From Brumimicrobium mesophilum (GTDB lineage: Bacteria > Bacteroidota > Bacteroidia > Flavobacteriales_D > Crocinitomicaceae), in assembly GCF_003025005.1 (NCBI RefSeq), contig NZ_PVSS01000002.1, positions 124,001-188,000 of the forward strand: a stretch of DNA of 64,000 nt, written 5' to 3'. This document shows positions 25,421-35,110 of this stretch, one piece after another (the first letter of the stretch is position 1; the number at the start of each line of letters is the position of its first letter). A program made the translations under genes and the position numbers. The notes beneath the pieces are model-generated. The model did not search any database. It saw nothing but the letters and a program-made list of their open reading frames with translations, and had not been told where the DNA came from.

Positions 25421-25723
25421 TTACTCGAACCAAATGTCATTGATTACTTCAGAACCAGCAAATTGATTTACTCTTTGAATAATCACACTTCTTCCATAAT
25501 GCAATTCATCACGCATAACTGATGAATTCAATTTTATGTGTAGCACTTTATTTCTGATATAAATCTTCTCTGTTCGATTGGCAATTCCTTGCCCCATCAT
25601 TTCTGGCCAAGCATTGATGATGTCCATTTCCTTCATCTTTCCTTCTAAACCCCAAGCTTTCATCATTTTATCAATGATTTTATCTATTCCTTGGTCCTTT
25701 TGATTGCGTTCTTTATCACTCAT
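25421..25723 (-). CDS. DUF721 / DciA-like protein
   Basis: 100 residues. The core WPEMMGQGIANRTEKIYIRNKVLHIKLNSSVMRDELHYGRSVII matches the DUF721/DciA KH-like domain. DciA proteins recruit the replicative helicase DnaB to DNA in bacteria that lack DnaC. The Bacteroidota version is short and stands directly behind recF (4-bp overlap), a common arrangement that fits a role at the replication fork. The role in helicase loading is from family knowledge and not proven for short members. Confidence 0.87.
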   Translation of the reverse strand: MSDKERNQKDQGIDKIIDKMMKAWGLEGKMKEMDIINAWPEMMGQGIANRTEKIYIRNKVLHIKLNSSVMRDELHYGRSVIIQRVNQFAGSEVINDIWFE

Positions 25724-26853
25724 ACAGTAGTTTTAACTTCACTTTCTACAATTGAATTTCCTTCAATCTGAAATGCTTTATAATCAATTTGATTGTTTTC
25801 AAAAATAGATGCAATTCGTTCTTTATCAGTGTCTGTAATCAAAACTTGACCAAAATCTTGATCATTGACCATTTGCATTAATCGCTCAACTCTTCCATTG
25901 TCTAACTTATCGAAAATATCATCCAACAAAAGTATTGGCTTCCGATTTAATCGAGACAACAACCACTCATATTGTGCTAATCTTAAAGCTATTAAGTAGG
26001 ATTTCTGTTGACCTTGAGAACCAAATTTTTTAATTGGGTGTCCTTTAATCGTAAAAATAAAATCATCCTTGTGGGTTCCAACAGTTGTATATTGCTTTCT
26101 CTGATCGTTGCGTTTAGCACCTTCCAACAACTCTTCGAAAGAATGATCGAATAATTGAGACCGGTATTCTAAACTCACCTCTTCCCTATTATCAGAAAGC
26201 CATTGATAGTATTTTTGAAATATTGGAATAAATTCTTCAACAATTTTCTTTCTTGCAACATGAATGCTTTTTCCACAAGCCACCAATTGTTCATCCCAAA
26301 CACTGATACTTTCTTGGTCAAAAAAACCATAGCTCCCCATGTTTTTCAACAAAGCGTTTCTTTGGGCTAAAACCTTACCATACTTGATCAAATCCTGAAG
26401 AAAATCTCTATCAAATTGTGCAATTATTCCATCCATCCATTTTCTTCTGACTTCACTTCCTTCGAGTATTAAGTTTCTATCATATGGCGAAATCATTACT
26501 GCAGGAAAAAGCCCAATATGATCAGCTAACTTTTCATAAGTCACTTTGTTTTTCTTAAAAACCTTCTTTTGGCCTTTTTTTACCCCACAATAAACAGATT
26601 CTTGAACATCATCTTTATTCCAAATACTCTGAATAACAAAAAATGATTCATCAAATAAGATATTTTGACTATCAATTGGATTTAAGTAGGATTTACACAT
26701 ACTTAAATAATAAATAGCGTCTAAAATATTGGTTTTACCTGCGCCATTTGGTCCAATAAAACAATTAATATCGGGTGAAAGCGATACATCGGCCTGCTTA
26801 TAATTTTTAAAATTAATCAAGCTTAACTTCGAAAGAAAAATATGATTGCCCAC
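25720..26853 (-). CDS. recF: DNA replication and repair protein RecF
   Basis: 377 residues from GTG at 26853. The N terminus LSKLSLINFKNYKQADVSL and the Walker A FIGPNGAGKTNILDAI are typical, followed by the FGSQGQQKSYLIALRLAQYEWL signature helix and Walker B PILLLDDIFDKLDNGRVERLM with the D-loop. RecF is an SMC-like ATPase that, with RecO and RecR, helps load RecA at gaps. It heads a run with the DUF721 gene (4-bp overlap) and a flippase. A TATCTTTG -7 box lies 4 nt before the start codon, predicting a leaderless transcript. Confidence 0.97.
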   Translation of the reverse strand: MGNHIFLSKLSLINFKNYKQADVSLSPDINCFIGPNGAGKTNILDAIYYLSMCKSYLNPIDSQNILFDESFFVIQSIWNKDDVQESVYCGVKKGQKKVFKKNKVTYEKLADHIGLFPAVMISPYDRNLILEGSEVRRKWMDGIIAQFDRDFLQDLIKYGKVLAQRNALLKNMGSYGFFDQESISVWDEQLVACGKSIHVARKKIVEEFIPIFQKYYQWLSDNREEVSLEYRSQLFDHSFEELLEGAKRNDQRKQYTTVGTHKDDFIFTIKGHPIKKFGSQGQQKSYLIALRLAQYEWLLSRLNRKPILLLDDIFDKLDNGRVERLMQMVNDQDFGQVLITDTDKERIASIFENNQIDYKAFQIEGNSIVESEVKTTV

Positions 26854-26857
26854 ATTA

Positions 26858-26865
26858 CAAAGATA
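26858..26865 (-). promoter_or_regulatory. -7 promoter box of recF (TATCTTTG)
   Basis: On the minus strand TATCTTTG matches the consensus and ends exactly 4 nt before the GTG start. No TTG is found at 19 nt upstream, so the -33 element is weak or absent. Confidence 0.55.
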
Positions 26866-27055
26866 GAGAAATTGTAAAGTATTTGCATGTTTAAATTGTA
26901 ATACTTAGCACAATTTTCTTTTTATAAAATACATGAAGTCGCCATATGAAACAAATTTGTAATTTCGTAAAACTTAAATTCATAATAGTTGTTCATTTTT
27001 CATTGTCATCAACTGAATTTTGATTTTAATGTATACTTACTCTAAAACTTTTTAT

Positions 27056-27694
27056 ATGAACAGTTATTCTCCTAAAGAAGAAAAATTAAATGTGATTACC
27101 CATGCATTTGGATTTATATTAAGTTTTGTTGCTGTTATATTATTAATTCTAAAAGCATCGTTTTATGGTGGTATTTTGGCAACGGTTAGTGTTTCAATTT
27201 TTGGTGCAAGTTTAATTGTCTTGTACGCTGCATCAACAATGTATCACAATGCTAAAACAATAGAGTTAAGGATTAAATTGAAAATTTTTGACCATGCGGC
27301 GATATTTGTCCTCATAGCTGGTACTTATACTCCATTTACTTTAATAACCCTAGAAGGGAGTGTTGGTTGGTTAGTTTTTAGCGTGATTTGGGGAATGGCC
27401 TTAATTGGAATTACCTTGAAGCTCTTTTTTACAGGGAGATATAAAATCCTTTCTACTATTATGTATATTTTGATGGGTTGGGTCATTATTTTCGCCGTTA
27501 AACCATTGGTTGAAAGTTTATCTTCTGAAGGATTATTTTGGCTATTCGCTGGTGGTTTCTTCTATACAATAGGTGCAATAATATACAGCATCAAGAAAAT
27601 AAAATTCAATCACGCGATTTTTCACTTATTCGTTTTAGGAGGCAGTTTCTGTCATTTTTATTCAGTTTATAACTATGTTTTACCTGGAGAATAA
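27056..27694 (+). CDS. Hemolysin III / PAQR-family membrane protein (TrhA-like)
   Basis: 212 residues from ATG at 27056 (MNSYSPKEEKLNVITHAFGF). Earlier in-frame starts (TTG 27020, ATG 27029) would add a short tail not typical for the family. Seven hydrophobic helices; the PAQR residues are visible: NVITHAFGF (E/H), STMYHNAK (SxxYH), FDHAAIFVLIAGTYTPF (DHxxI) and, at the end, FNHAIFHLFVLGGSFCHFYSV (HxxxH). These form a zinc site within the membrane. Despite the old hemolysin name, bacterial members appear to act in membrane energetics or lipid homeostasis. It stands alone. Confidence 0.9.
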   Translation: MNSYSPKEEKLNVITHAFGFILSFVAVILLILKASFYGGILATVSVSIFGASLIVLYAASTMYHNAKTIELRIKLKIFDHAAIFVLIAGTYTPFTLITLEGSVGWLVFSVIWGMALIGITLKLFFTGRYKILSTIMYILMGWVIIFAVKPLVESLSSEGLFWLFAGGFFYTIGAIIYSIKKIKFNHAIFHLFVLGGSFCHFYSVYNYVLPGE

Positions 27695-27916
27695 ATAATT
27701 TAGATTGATTTTATTAGCCAAATAAAAGTCTATAAGAAACTTATTATAAATCCGTTAAAGTGCAGTACATTAAAAGTTGCACTACATTATTATTCAATAT
27801 CTATTTCCTAAAAAGCCATATAAAATCATTAGTTTACAGACGGAATGAATACATTTATTGGATTATCACTTTTCACTAGATAGATATAGTTTTAAAAATC
27901 AAACAATTACAAATAT

Positions 27917-29203
27917 ATGTTCAAGAAAACATTGAAATTTCTAAAGAAAAATTATCACGATATTGTACAAAGTATTGCCTTCTACCCTATATTAATAAGT
28001 TTAGCCTTTCTTATTTTAGCATTGATTAGTATTAAAATTGAGAATATTGAAATAGTAACCAACGTTAAAAAAAATCTTCCATTTTTATTCATAGAAGATT
28101 ATGAAACGGCTAGATCAATTCTTTCTACTATTATTGGTGGAATTTTATCCCTTACCGTTTTTAGCTTTTCAATGGTTATGGTCGTTCTTAATCAAGCTTC
28201 TTCCAACTTTTCACCTCGATTATTACCTAATTTAATTTCGAATAAAAGACATCAAATAATCTTAGGTTTTTATATTGGAACATTGCTATTCTGTATCATT
28301 ATTCTTACTGCATTAGGTGCTTACGGAGCAGATTCTGAATCTATTAGTTTATCTACTATGATTTCTGCAATAGCTAGCTTGGTATGCATAGCACTGTTTG
28401 TCTATTTTATTAATAGTATTTCAGTTGCCATACAAATTCACAATATCATTGATAAAATCTATTTCACAACAGAGAAATATCTCAAGAAGGAAATTTCAGA
28501 ACATAAAGAGGATAATGTTGAAATAAACACTGTTAATTCAGAAGATTGGACTACAATCAACATTAATAGAACAGGCTATTATAGAAATTTTGATATTTCT
28601 TTAATGAAGGATTCGATAAAAAACAAAGAAAATCATTTCATCATACTTCCTTATGTGAATCAACACATATGGGAAGACACTCCAGTTTTAAAAATTAGAG
28701 AATTTATTTCAGAAGAAGATTTGGAAAACATTCTTTTCTGCTTTGATATTTCTTCTGACCGTCATGAATCTGATAAAAATGTAACAGGTATGATAAAACT
28801 GATGGAAATTGCAGTTAAAGCTATGTCTCCTGGAATAAACGATCCCGGAACAGCAATAAATTCAATCAATAAAATTGGTCAATTACTGAATAAGTTTCTT
28901 GAATTCCCAGCGAAAACCACAAAAATTTCAGCCAATAATAAATTAGTCATAACCGATTATATAATAACAACTGAAGAAATCATGAGGTTAGTCATTCAAC
29001 CCATTCGATTATACTCGAAATGTGATAACTCCGTATTGTTTGTTTTAATAAAATCACTTCAATTCATAAAAGAGAATCCTAAAATTTCTCTTCAAAACAT
29101 AGCTGCAATAAATGTTGAACTTGAAGCTTTAAGATATGATATTGAACAAAATATTGACAATCCTTTTGATAGAAAAAGCCTGATTGATTTACTGGAGGAA
29201 TAA
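27917..29203 (+). CDS. DUF2254 membrane protein
   Basis: 428 residues. Four hydrophobic segments are clear in the first 190 residues, with the family segment ARSILSTIIGGILSLTVFSFSMVMVVLNQASSNFSPRLLPNL and KRHQIILGFYIGTLLFCIIIL. The rest is a soluble domain with ISSDRHESDKNVTGMIKLMEIAVKAMSPGINDPGTAI, the signature of DUF2254. Function is unknown; the conserved PGINDPGTAINSI loop resembles a regulatory or ligand-binding site but nothing more can be said. No operon partner is obvious. Confidence 0.85.
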   Translation: MFKKTLKFLKKNYHDIVQSIAFYPILISLAFLILALISIKIENIEIVTNVKKNLPFLFIEDYETARSILSTIIGGILSLTVFSFSMVMVVLNQASSNFSPRLLPNLISNKRHQIILGFYIGTLLFCIIILTALGAYGADSESISLSTMISAIASLVCIALFVYFINSISVAIQIHNIIDKIYFTTEKYLKKEISEHKEDNVEINTVNSEDWTTININRTGYYRNFDISLMKDSIKNKENHFIILPYVNQHIWEDTPVLKIREFISEEDLENILFCFDISSDRHESDKNVTGMIKLMEIAVKAMSPGINDPGTAINSINKIGQLLNKFLEFPAKTTKISANNKLVITDYIITTEEIMRLVIQPIRLYSKCDNSVLFVLIKSLQFIKENPKISLQNIAAINVELEALRYDIEQNIDNPFDRKSLIDLLEE

Positions 29204-29305
29204 TAATTTAAGGTTTATTAGATATTTCTTTAATTATTCAACCGTCAAATCCACGTGAAAACCACTATATTTAAGGAAACTATTTTTAACCAAAAATTAG
29301 AACTT

Positions 29306-29485
29306 ATGAAATTAAATAGAAAGTGGTTAACTGCAATTTATATAGTCGCAACAATTTTAATTATTATTGGAATAACGCTAAGATTAACTGAACAAGGAAA
29401 TGGATTCATTGTAGGGTTTATCGGTATTACCATTGGAATTATTGCACTAATTGCAAATGGTATGGTGCCGAAAATTAAAAAATAG
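29306..29485 (+). CDS. Small two-helix membrane protein
   Basis: 59 residues from ATG 29306 (MKLNRKWLTAIYIVATILIIIG). A GTG 17 codons upstream would add a non-hydrophobic leader that is not needed, so the ATG is preferred. Two hydrophobic helices separated by a short LTEQGNGF loop and a basic C-terminal tail (PKIKK). No family recognised beyond small hypothetical membrane proteins. It follows the DUF2254 gene by about 100 nt. Confidence 0.55.
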   Translation: MKLNRKWLTAIYIVATILIIIGITLRLTEQGNGFIVGFIGITIGIIALIANGMVPKIKK

Positions 29486-29633
29486 AATTTATAGGGAAAT
29501 CAAATAAGTACTACGGTGATTGATAAAATGTAGTATGTCTTGGATTTAATTCTATATTTGTTGTAGATTCTTGACTAAATTTTTAGGCAATTCACATATT
29601 CGATTAAAATACTATTTACGATATATTACTCCC

Positions 29634-30116
29634 ATGAAAAACACTATTCTATTATGCTTAATCCTACTTTTCATCAACTTTAATGGCACTTCTCAAGAAG
29701 AATCCCAGACAAAAGAATATTTAGAATATGACCAGGGCTTTAGTGCTGAAGTTTTTAATCAAGGAGCTTTTGGATTTGGAATTGGTGGTATAATTGGAAA
29801 AAATCTCGGTCACAAATCAAAACCTAACTTTTCAATGGGTATTTACACGGATGTTATTTTAGCTGATTCACCTATTTTTAGTCCACGTTTGAAATTCCTA
29901 CTTAATCATTCCGGAATCTTAGGTCTTGGTGTGAATTTAGCCAGCAATTATAGAGAAGGTGAAACTGACCTGAGAATCACACCAGAAATCAATTTTTCCT
30001 TATTTGGGATAGTTAATCTATGCTTAGGCTATAGCATAAATGTTAATAATAATTCCTTCACAGATTTATCCGAATACAGAATTGGAGTGAATATAAATTT
30101 CATCTCCAAGAAGTAG
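29634..30116 (+). CDS. Secreted hypothetical, possible small outer-membrane beta barrel
   Basis: 160 residues from ATG at 29634 with a signal peptide (MKNTILLCLILLFINFNGTSQ). The mature part alternates short hydrophobic and polar segments ending in aromatic-rich strands (PEINFSLFGIVNLCLGYSINV, YRIGVNINFISKK), compatible with a small beta barrel with eight strands. An earlier TTG (29571) adds 21 residues that would bury the signal peptide and is rejected. No named family recognised. Confidence 0.65.
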   Translation: MKNTILLCLILLFINFNGTSQEESQTKEYLEYDQGFSAEVFNQGAFGFGIGGIIGKNLGHKSKPNFSMGIYTDVILADSPIFSPRLKFLLNHSGILGLGVNLASNYREGETDLRITPEINFSLFGIVNLCLGYSINVNNNSFTDLSEYRIGVNINFISKK

Positions 30117-30156
30117 AATTCACTTTTAAGTTAACTCCTCTATTCCATAAAGAAAT

Positions 30157-31680
30157 CTAAATCCAGCCCAATCCACTATTTTCAACCTTGAAATTCAGAT
30201 AATTAGAAACCTTTAATACTTCTTCATATTTCAAATAATTGATGCGTTCTTTACCTGAAGCAGTATAAATTACTAAATCTGCATGCTCATTTCTCTGTTG
30301 AAAAACATTTCTTTCGATAGCGATGGATTGTATCTTATGAACAGCAATATACTTTCTGTTCGTATGAATTGAACCCGATTGAATTTCTATTAAATCTTCA
30401 TTCACTCCAACATGACTCTTTTTCACTTTACTAAAGGAGATGAAAATTAAAATAATCATCATAAAAATAGAAACAATTAGACTTAAAATCAATCCTTGTA
30501 AATAATACACAGCTATCCCAATTGAGGCAGAAATAATGATATTGGCTACCATCATTCTAATTATCAAACGCATGCTACTATTAATTTTTATAAAGGTTTG
30601 AGGATATGATAAATCAAAAATTGAATTGAAAAGAATCTTCATATTTTGATCCGTGATGCCGATAACACCAATCTTCTTTTTATTATTCAAATCTTGAGAT
30701 GAAGCTTGACTAATAAATACGTTTCTGATATTAAAAAGATTTTTTATAGGATTCTCTTCAATTTCAAAAACTTGAGCTTTGTTTTTCTTAATTACCTGAA
30801 TAACACGTTTCAAAAGTCCATGCTCCACTTCATATTCATGATCCACTTTCGTGACTTTTAAATCGAAATATTTAAAAACAGTTCTTCCTACAGTAACAAC
30901 AAATGTCGCTGCCAGCAAAAGGACGATAAGGCTTAGAATAAACGCGAAAGTTCCTTGGATTTGACTTAAATACATCTCATCGAAATCTACATCAAACAAA
31001 TTCTTAAAAACATCCTGAAGGTATTGAAAAAGAGTACTTATAATAAGCAGAACCAGTCCAAAACCTTTAAAATAATTTGAACTTATACCAACCTTCAATA
31101 ATTGAATAAAATCAAGTTTGAATAAAACTTTTGATTTCTGTGGAATTGGAGATGCTGAAGGATCATTTTCTAAGACATCACTATTCTCAACAAAACCTTC
31201 AGCAATAAACTGGTCACCAGTTGACTTCTTCAGCAAAACCTCCTTCAACTCAATTGCAACTTCTTCAGTAAGCGCTTTTATTTTAATTTCCGCAGCCTTT
31301 TGTCCAGCGGTTTCAATCTCTAATCCTACAACATTTAAAACTTTTTGAATAAGATTCTGATTGATGTTTATGTTCTGTATCCGATCGAAAGGAATATCCG
31401 TGTCAGTTGAATTAAAAACACCTTGTTTTAAGAAAAAGCGTTGATTCTGAACATGAAACTTAAAATTCAAATAACTTTTATAGGAATAAAGTAATTGTAG
31501 AATTAGCAAAACTATGACAACAATAACGACCGTCCCGAGGTAATTCTCTCTTACTTTGCTGCTCAACAATGGCAATAAAACATAAAAATTCTGTCTTAAG
31601 CTTTTAAAAAGATCCATGAAAAATACTACAAGGATACCTCTTAGGTTTTGACGTCTAGGAATAGAAAAATCAGTTTTCAT
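30157..31680 (-). CDS. Bacterial PH-domain membrane protein (YdbT-like)
   Basis: 507 residues from ATG at 31680. Several hydrophobic helices separate two or three bacterial-PH (bPH2) domains, seen as repeated segments: RFFLKQGVFNSTDTDIPFDRIQNININQNLIQKVLNVVGLEIETAG, then EVEHGLLKRVIQVIKKNKAQVFEIEENPIKNLF, then SIHTNRKYIAVHKIQSIAIERNVFQQ. The DIPFDRIQNI/VHKIQSI signatures are those of YdbT. It overlaps its YdbS-like partner by 11 bp, the standard pair. Their function is unknown; in Bacillus the pair affects resistance to heterologous antimicrobials. Confidence 0.87.
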   Translation of the reverse strand: MKTDFSIPRRQNLRGILVVFFMDLFKSLRQNFYVLLPLLSSKVRENYLGTVVIVVIVLLILQLLYSYKSYLNFKFHVQNQRFFLKQGVFNSTDTDIPFDRIQNININQNLIQKVLNVVGLEIETAGQKAAEIKIKALTEEVAIELKEVLLKKSTGDQFIAEGFVENSDVLENDPSASPIPQKSKVLFKLDFIQLLKVGISSNYFKGFGLVLLIISTLFQYLQDVFKNLFDVDFDEMYLSQIQGTFAFILSLIVLLLAATFVVTVGRTVFKYFDLKVTKVDHEYEVEHGLLKRVIQVIKKNKAQVFEIEENPIKNLFNIRNVFISQASSQDLNNKKKIGVIGITDQNMKILFNSIFDLSYPQTFIKINSSMRLIIRMMVANIIISASIGIAVYYLQGLILSLIVSIFMMIILIFISFSKVKKSHVGVNEDLIEIQSGSIHTNRKYIAVHKIQSIAIERNVFQQRNEHADLVIYTASGKERINYLKYEEVLKVSNYLNFKVENSGLGWI

Positions 31681-32188
31681 CAAGGTCTGCTACTTTTAGA
31701 ATTTGAGCTTTAATTTTATCGGCTTCTATTTGATTCAATCCTTTTATACTTAAATCTCCAGTTGATGAACCAGCGGTATAGATTTTTAAACTAAAAATTT
31801 TAAACGCTTTGAAAATTAGATTTTGACGAAGTTCCACATGCTGAATTCTTTTATAGGGTACAATGGTTTGTTTAAAAACAAAAAATCCTCGTTGAAAAAG
31901 GATATCCTTTTCTCTTATTCCATATTTTCTTCTTTTAAACCCTTTTTCAATTTCAATCAATACAAGAGAAAATAAGAGAACTAAAACACCTGTCAATAAG
32001 TAAACAGTAGGAAAAGGTGGGTTTTTAAAGATGTGCAAAAAGATAATTCCACAGGATAAAACGACAAACCAAAAAATATAGATCAAGCGCAATAATTTGA
32101 GGTATTGAGTAGCAATAAAATGACCATCAACCGTTTCAAACTGCGGTAAATCATCAACATTTAATGTATTATTTTGAAAATCTAACAT
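31670..32188 (-). CDS. Bacterial PH-domain membrane protein (YdbS-like)
   Basis: 172 residues. Two adjacent membrane helices (about 32-75) are followed by one bPH2 domain (KRRKYGIREKDILFQRGFFVFKQTIVPYKRIQHVELRQNLIFKAFKIFSLKIYTAGSS), with the VPYKRIQHVE motif. It is the small partner of the YdbT-like protein and the first gene of the pair; the 11-bp overlap couples translation. It probably works in a membrane complex with it. Confidence 0.87.
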   Translation of the reverse strand: MLDFQNNTLNVDDLPQFETVDGHFIATQYLKLLRLIYIFWFVVLSCGIIFLHIFKNPPFPTVYLLTGVLVLLFSLVLIEIEKGFKRRKYGIREKDILFQRGFFVFKQTIVPYKRIQHVELRQNLIFKAFKIFSLKIYTAGSSTGDLSIKGLNQIEADKIKAQILKVADLDEN

Positions 32189-32316
32189 TTATTGTTTGTT
32201 TTAAATAGAAATCAAATTTAAGAAACAAATGATAAAAAGTTAGAATAGTTTGATTATTATAAAACAGGCTAGGTTAAAAAATGTGATCAATTGTTTTTTG
32301 TACATTAGCATACAAA

Positions 32317-33015
32317 ATGTTGAAATATTTAACTTACATGAAAATCAATAACTACTTAATCTTCACATTCATTGCTATACTCACACTATTATGTTTTTCT
32401 GCTTGTTCTAAAAAAACAGAACCCAAAATTGCACGATTGTTAACTTATGAACAGCAGGTTGAAATTTTGGATGAATCGAAGAATGAAAATGTAAAAAACT
32501 ACCTTTTACAAAAATATGGTGACAGTACTGCAGTAATTTATGACAGTCGTGGAAATATTCGAATGAATTATTATGGCTCTGGTAAAATGGGTATGGAGTA
32601 TAACTTCTATAATGCCAACAAACATATCAATTGTGCAAAATGGAAAAATATGGATACAATTTTCTATCATGATGCATCTATTAATGAGTTCGATCTCGAT
32701 TCAACTTCCCGAAAGGAAACCTTGAATGGTTTTTCGTTAATCTATTATTCAAAAAATCCGTCTGATACGAATGGCATAATTCAAGAGTTCCATTTTATCA
32801 ATGACTCTTTAAAAGTTGACGCATCATTATATAAGAATTTTAAGGACATTTCCTTTAATGAAATCATCTTTGAAGCAGGCTTACTCCCCGTGAAAACCAT
32901 TGTTACAGTTGAAGGAATTCGGATTTCACGTACTCTAATTCGAATGAAAAATATAACCGACCCTAGGGCATCCTATTTTGAATTAGATCCAAATCTACCT
33001 GCCAAGAAAAATTAG
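32317..33015 (+). CDS. Lipoprotein of unknown function
   Basis: 232 residues. A type II signal peptide ends in LLCFSAC followed by SKKTEPK, so the protein is a lipoprotein. A second ATG at 32338 gives a more usual signal peptide length and may be the true start. The mature part is mixed alpha/beta with no recognised motif. It lies between the PH-domain pair, read the other way, and a methyltransferase and has no operon partner. Confidence 0.7.
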   Translation: MLKYLTYMKINNYLIFTFIAILTLLCFSACSKKTEPKIARLLTYEQQVEILDESKNENVKNYLLQKYGDSTAVIYDSRGNIRMNYYGSGKMGMEYNFYNANKHINCAKWKNMDTIFYHDASINEFDLDSTSRKETLNGFSLIYYSKNPSDTNGIIQEFHFINDSLKVDASLYKNFKDISFNEIIFEAGLLPVKTIVTVEGIRISRTLIRMKNITDPRASYFELDPNLPAKKN

Positions 33016-33290
33016 CTAGCTAATTGAGTGCAAAGATTAAATTCAATTCAAAAAATTCGTATTTACAAAACCATTAAATGCTAAAGGTTAAGAATTTACT
33101 TTATATGATATATTTGAGAATTCAAAATTCTTTAATCGTTGCAGTTAGCATGATGCCGATAAGACATGAAAAATGTTGGACCAGTAAAGAATAGGTTTTG
33201 AAGGTCCGTCGAAAGAAGGTGAAGACAAATTGAAGAATAAACATTAACTTTCAACATTATAAGGCTTCTCTATTTTAATAAAACTCAATT

Positions 33291-34091
33291 ATGAATCCTG
33301 AAGAAAATTACAAAGAAATCAATCGAGAATCTTGGAACAACAGAACTGATTCCCATTTAAACTCAGAATTCTATGACATGGAAGGTTTTATGAAAGGAAA
33401 CACTTCTTTGAATAGCATTGAATTGAATTTGCTAGGTGACGTAAAAGGAAAAACAATTCTTCATTTACAATGTCATTTTGGTCAAGATTCAATTTCTTTG
33501 GGTAGACTTGGAGCGGATGTTATTGGAGTGGATTTATCTGACAAAGCAATAGAAAATGCAAAACGAATTGCGAAAGAAACGAAATCAAACGCTCAATTTA
33601 TTTGCTATGATATTTATGATTTACCGAATCATTTGGACAAGCAATTTGATATTGTTTACACAAGTTATGGAACAATTGGTTGGTTACCAGATTTGAATAA
33701 ATGGGCTAAGGTTATATCCAAATTTTTAAAACCTAAAGGTAAATTTGTTTTTGTTGAATTCCATCCTGTAGTTTGGATGTTTGATGATAATTTCGAAAAG
33801 ATCGCATATACTTATTCTAACTCAGGAGCCATCATTGAAACAGAAAATGGAACCTACGCAGATAAAAAAGCAAACATATCTCAAGAATATGTCATGTGGA
33901 ATCATGGTTTGGCGGAAGTAATTACCAGTCTAATAAAAAATGGACTTGAAATGAAGGCTTTAGAAGAAATTGATTATTCCCCATATAATTGTTTCAATAA
34001 AACTGTGGAAATAGCGCCCAACAAGTATAGAATTAAACATTTAGACAACAAAATCCCAATGGTTTATTCTCTTGTTGCAACAATGAAATAA
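33291..34091 (+). CDS. Class I SAM-dependent methyltransferase
   Basis: 266 residues. Motif I is GKTILHLQCHFGQDSISLGRLGADVIGVDLSDKAIENA, with the cofactor-binding turn HFGQDS and the acidic residue of strand 2 (GVDLS). Motifs II-IV follow with QFDIVYTSYGTIGWLPDLNKWAKVISKFLKPKGKFVFVEFH. Soluble and cytosolic. The substrate is not predictable; this subgroup (HLQCHFGQD) is common in Bacteroidota and Firmicutes as a stand-alone gene. No operon partner. Confidence 0.88.
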   Translation: MNPEENYKEINRESWNNRTDSHLNSEFYDMEGFMKGNTSLNSIELNLLGDVKGKTILHLQCHFGQDSISLGRLGADVIGVDLSDKAIENAKRIAKETKSNAQFICYDIYDLPNHLDKQFDIVYTSYGTIGWLPDLNKWAKVISKFLKPKGKFVFVEFHPVVWMFDDNFEKIAYTYSNSGAIIETENGTYADKKANISQEYVMWNHGLAEVITSLIKNGLEMKALEEIDYSPYNCFNKTVEIAPNKYRIKHLDNKIPMVYSLVATMK

Positions 34092-34106
34092 TATAAGATT
34101 CACAAA

Positions 34107-34610
34107 TTACATTTTTCGAATCTCATAAATTACATTATTCAAATTATCTTCATCAACTCTATCTTTCAGCAAATAGAACCCATTTTTTTCCAATAGTTTT
34201 CTAGAGTTCAGATTTTCTTTATGTGTACAAGCTTCTATTAATTCAAATTCTAAATCCGTGAAAGCATATTTGAGAACCGCACTAATAGCATTCGACATTA
34301 TTCCTTTATTCTGAAATTCCGGTAATAACTCATAACCCAATTCTGCCTGCTTGTTAACTCTATCAATGTTCCAAATCGTAATTGTGCCAGCAAATTCATT
34401 ATTATCAATTGTAGATATTAAATACAAATAGTTTTCTTTTCGCCATCTTACTATTGACCTGTCAATATCTTCTAAGGTAATGTTCAGATTTCGTTTTATA
34501 TATTTTGTGACTACCGGGTGAGTTCTAAGCGTCAACAATTTCTCAGCATCAGATGATTGAACCATATTTAGATTAAGACGGTCTGTTTTGATGTTATGAT
34601 TCATGTCCAT
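34107..34610 (-). CDS. GNAT-family N-acetyltransferase
   Basis: 167 residues. The RimJ/RimL-type GNAT motif is visible: RLNLNMVQSSDAEKLLTLRTHPVV at the start, GTITIWNIDRVNKQAELGYELLPEFQNKGIMSNAISAVLKYAF (acetyl-CoA-binding motif A, Q-N-K-G-I-M), and ACTHKENLNSRKLLEKNGF near the end. It probably acetylates an amino group of a protein N terminus, small molecule or antibiotic; target unknown. Start is ATG at 34610, with another ATG two codons later. It converges on the methyltransferase. Confidence 0.88.
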   Translation of the reverse strand: MDMNHNIKTDRLNLNMVQSSDAEKLLTLRTHPVVTKYIKRNLNITLEDIDRSIVRWRKENYLYLISTIDNNEFAGTITIWNIDRVNKQAELGYELLPEFQNKGIMSNAISAVLKYAFTDLEFELIEACTHKENLNSRKLLEKNGFYLLKDRVDEDNLNNVIYEIRKM

Positions 34611-34689
34611 ATTGTTTAGCGAATGATATTTTTTTGTTGGTATTCGAAAATAAAGTAATATTTAGTTCTCATTCTAAGGTAGAAAATTA

Positions 34690-35010
34690 TTAAAAATAGC
34701 TAATAAACAATGTTAACAGCACTATTGAACTCAACATTAAAATGAAGAATCTTTTCTTTTTTTTACTCTTTGCATATATTAAAACGAAAGGACTAAGAAA
34801 GATAGCAAATCCAATGAAAAAAAAGATATAATACAAGAGAATAAAAATAGATGCGTCACCGGCATACGCTAATCCATAAGGTATAACGTGAAATACAAAT
34901 AAGAATTCGGACAAGTTTGATCCAGTATGATAAAATGATAACCAACCAGTCAATAGAATGAATAAAGCTGAAATCACGCAACTTATAACAATTACAGATT
35001 TTTCTTTCAT
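34690..35010 (-). CDS. Small membrane protein, hypothetical
   Basis: 106 residues with three hydrophobic helices (SVIVISCVISALFILLTG; IFILLYYIFFFIGFAIFLSPFVLIY; KRFFILMLSSIVLLTLFI) and a basic loop KSKKKK between the last two, so an inner-membrane protein. No family recognised. It lies between the acetyltransferase and the ApbE region on the same strand, not clearly in an operon. Confidence 0.6.
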   Translation of the reverse strand: MKEKSVIVISCVISALFILLTGWLSFYHTGSNLSEFLFVFHVIPYGLAYAGDASIFILLYYIFFFIGFAIFLSPFVLIYAKSKKKKRFFILMLSSIVLLTLFISYF

Positions 35011-35110
35011 ATAATTTTATTCACTCAACAGCTTTAATTATCTGACATAAATAGACGGTACATCCTCTTTGGAAAATTGATTATTAATGCAAGCCGTTAA
35101 ACATTAAAAA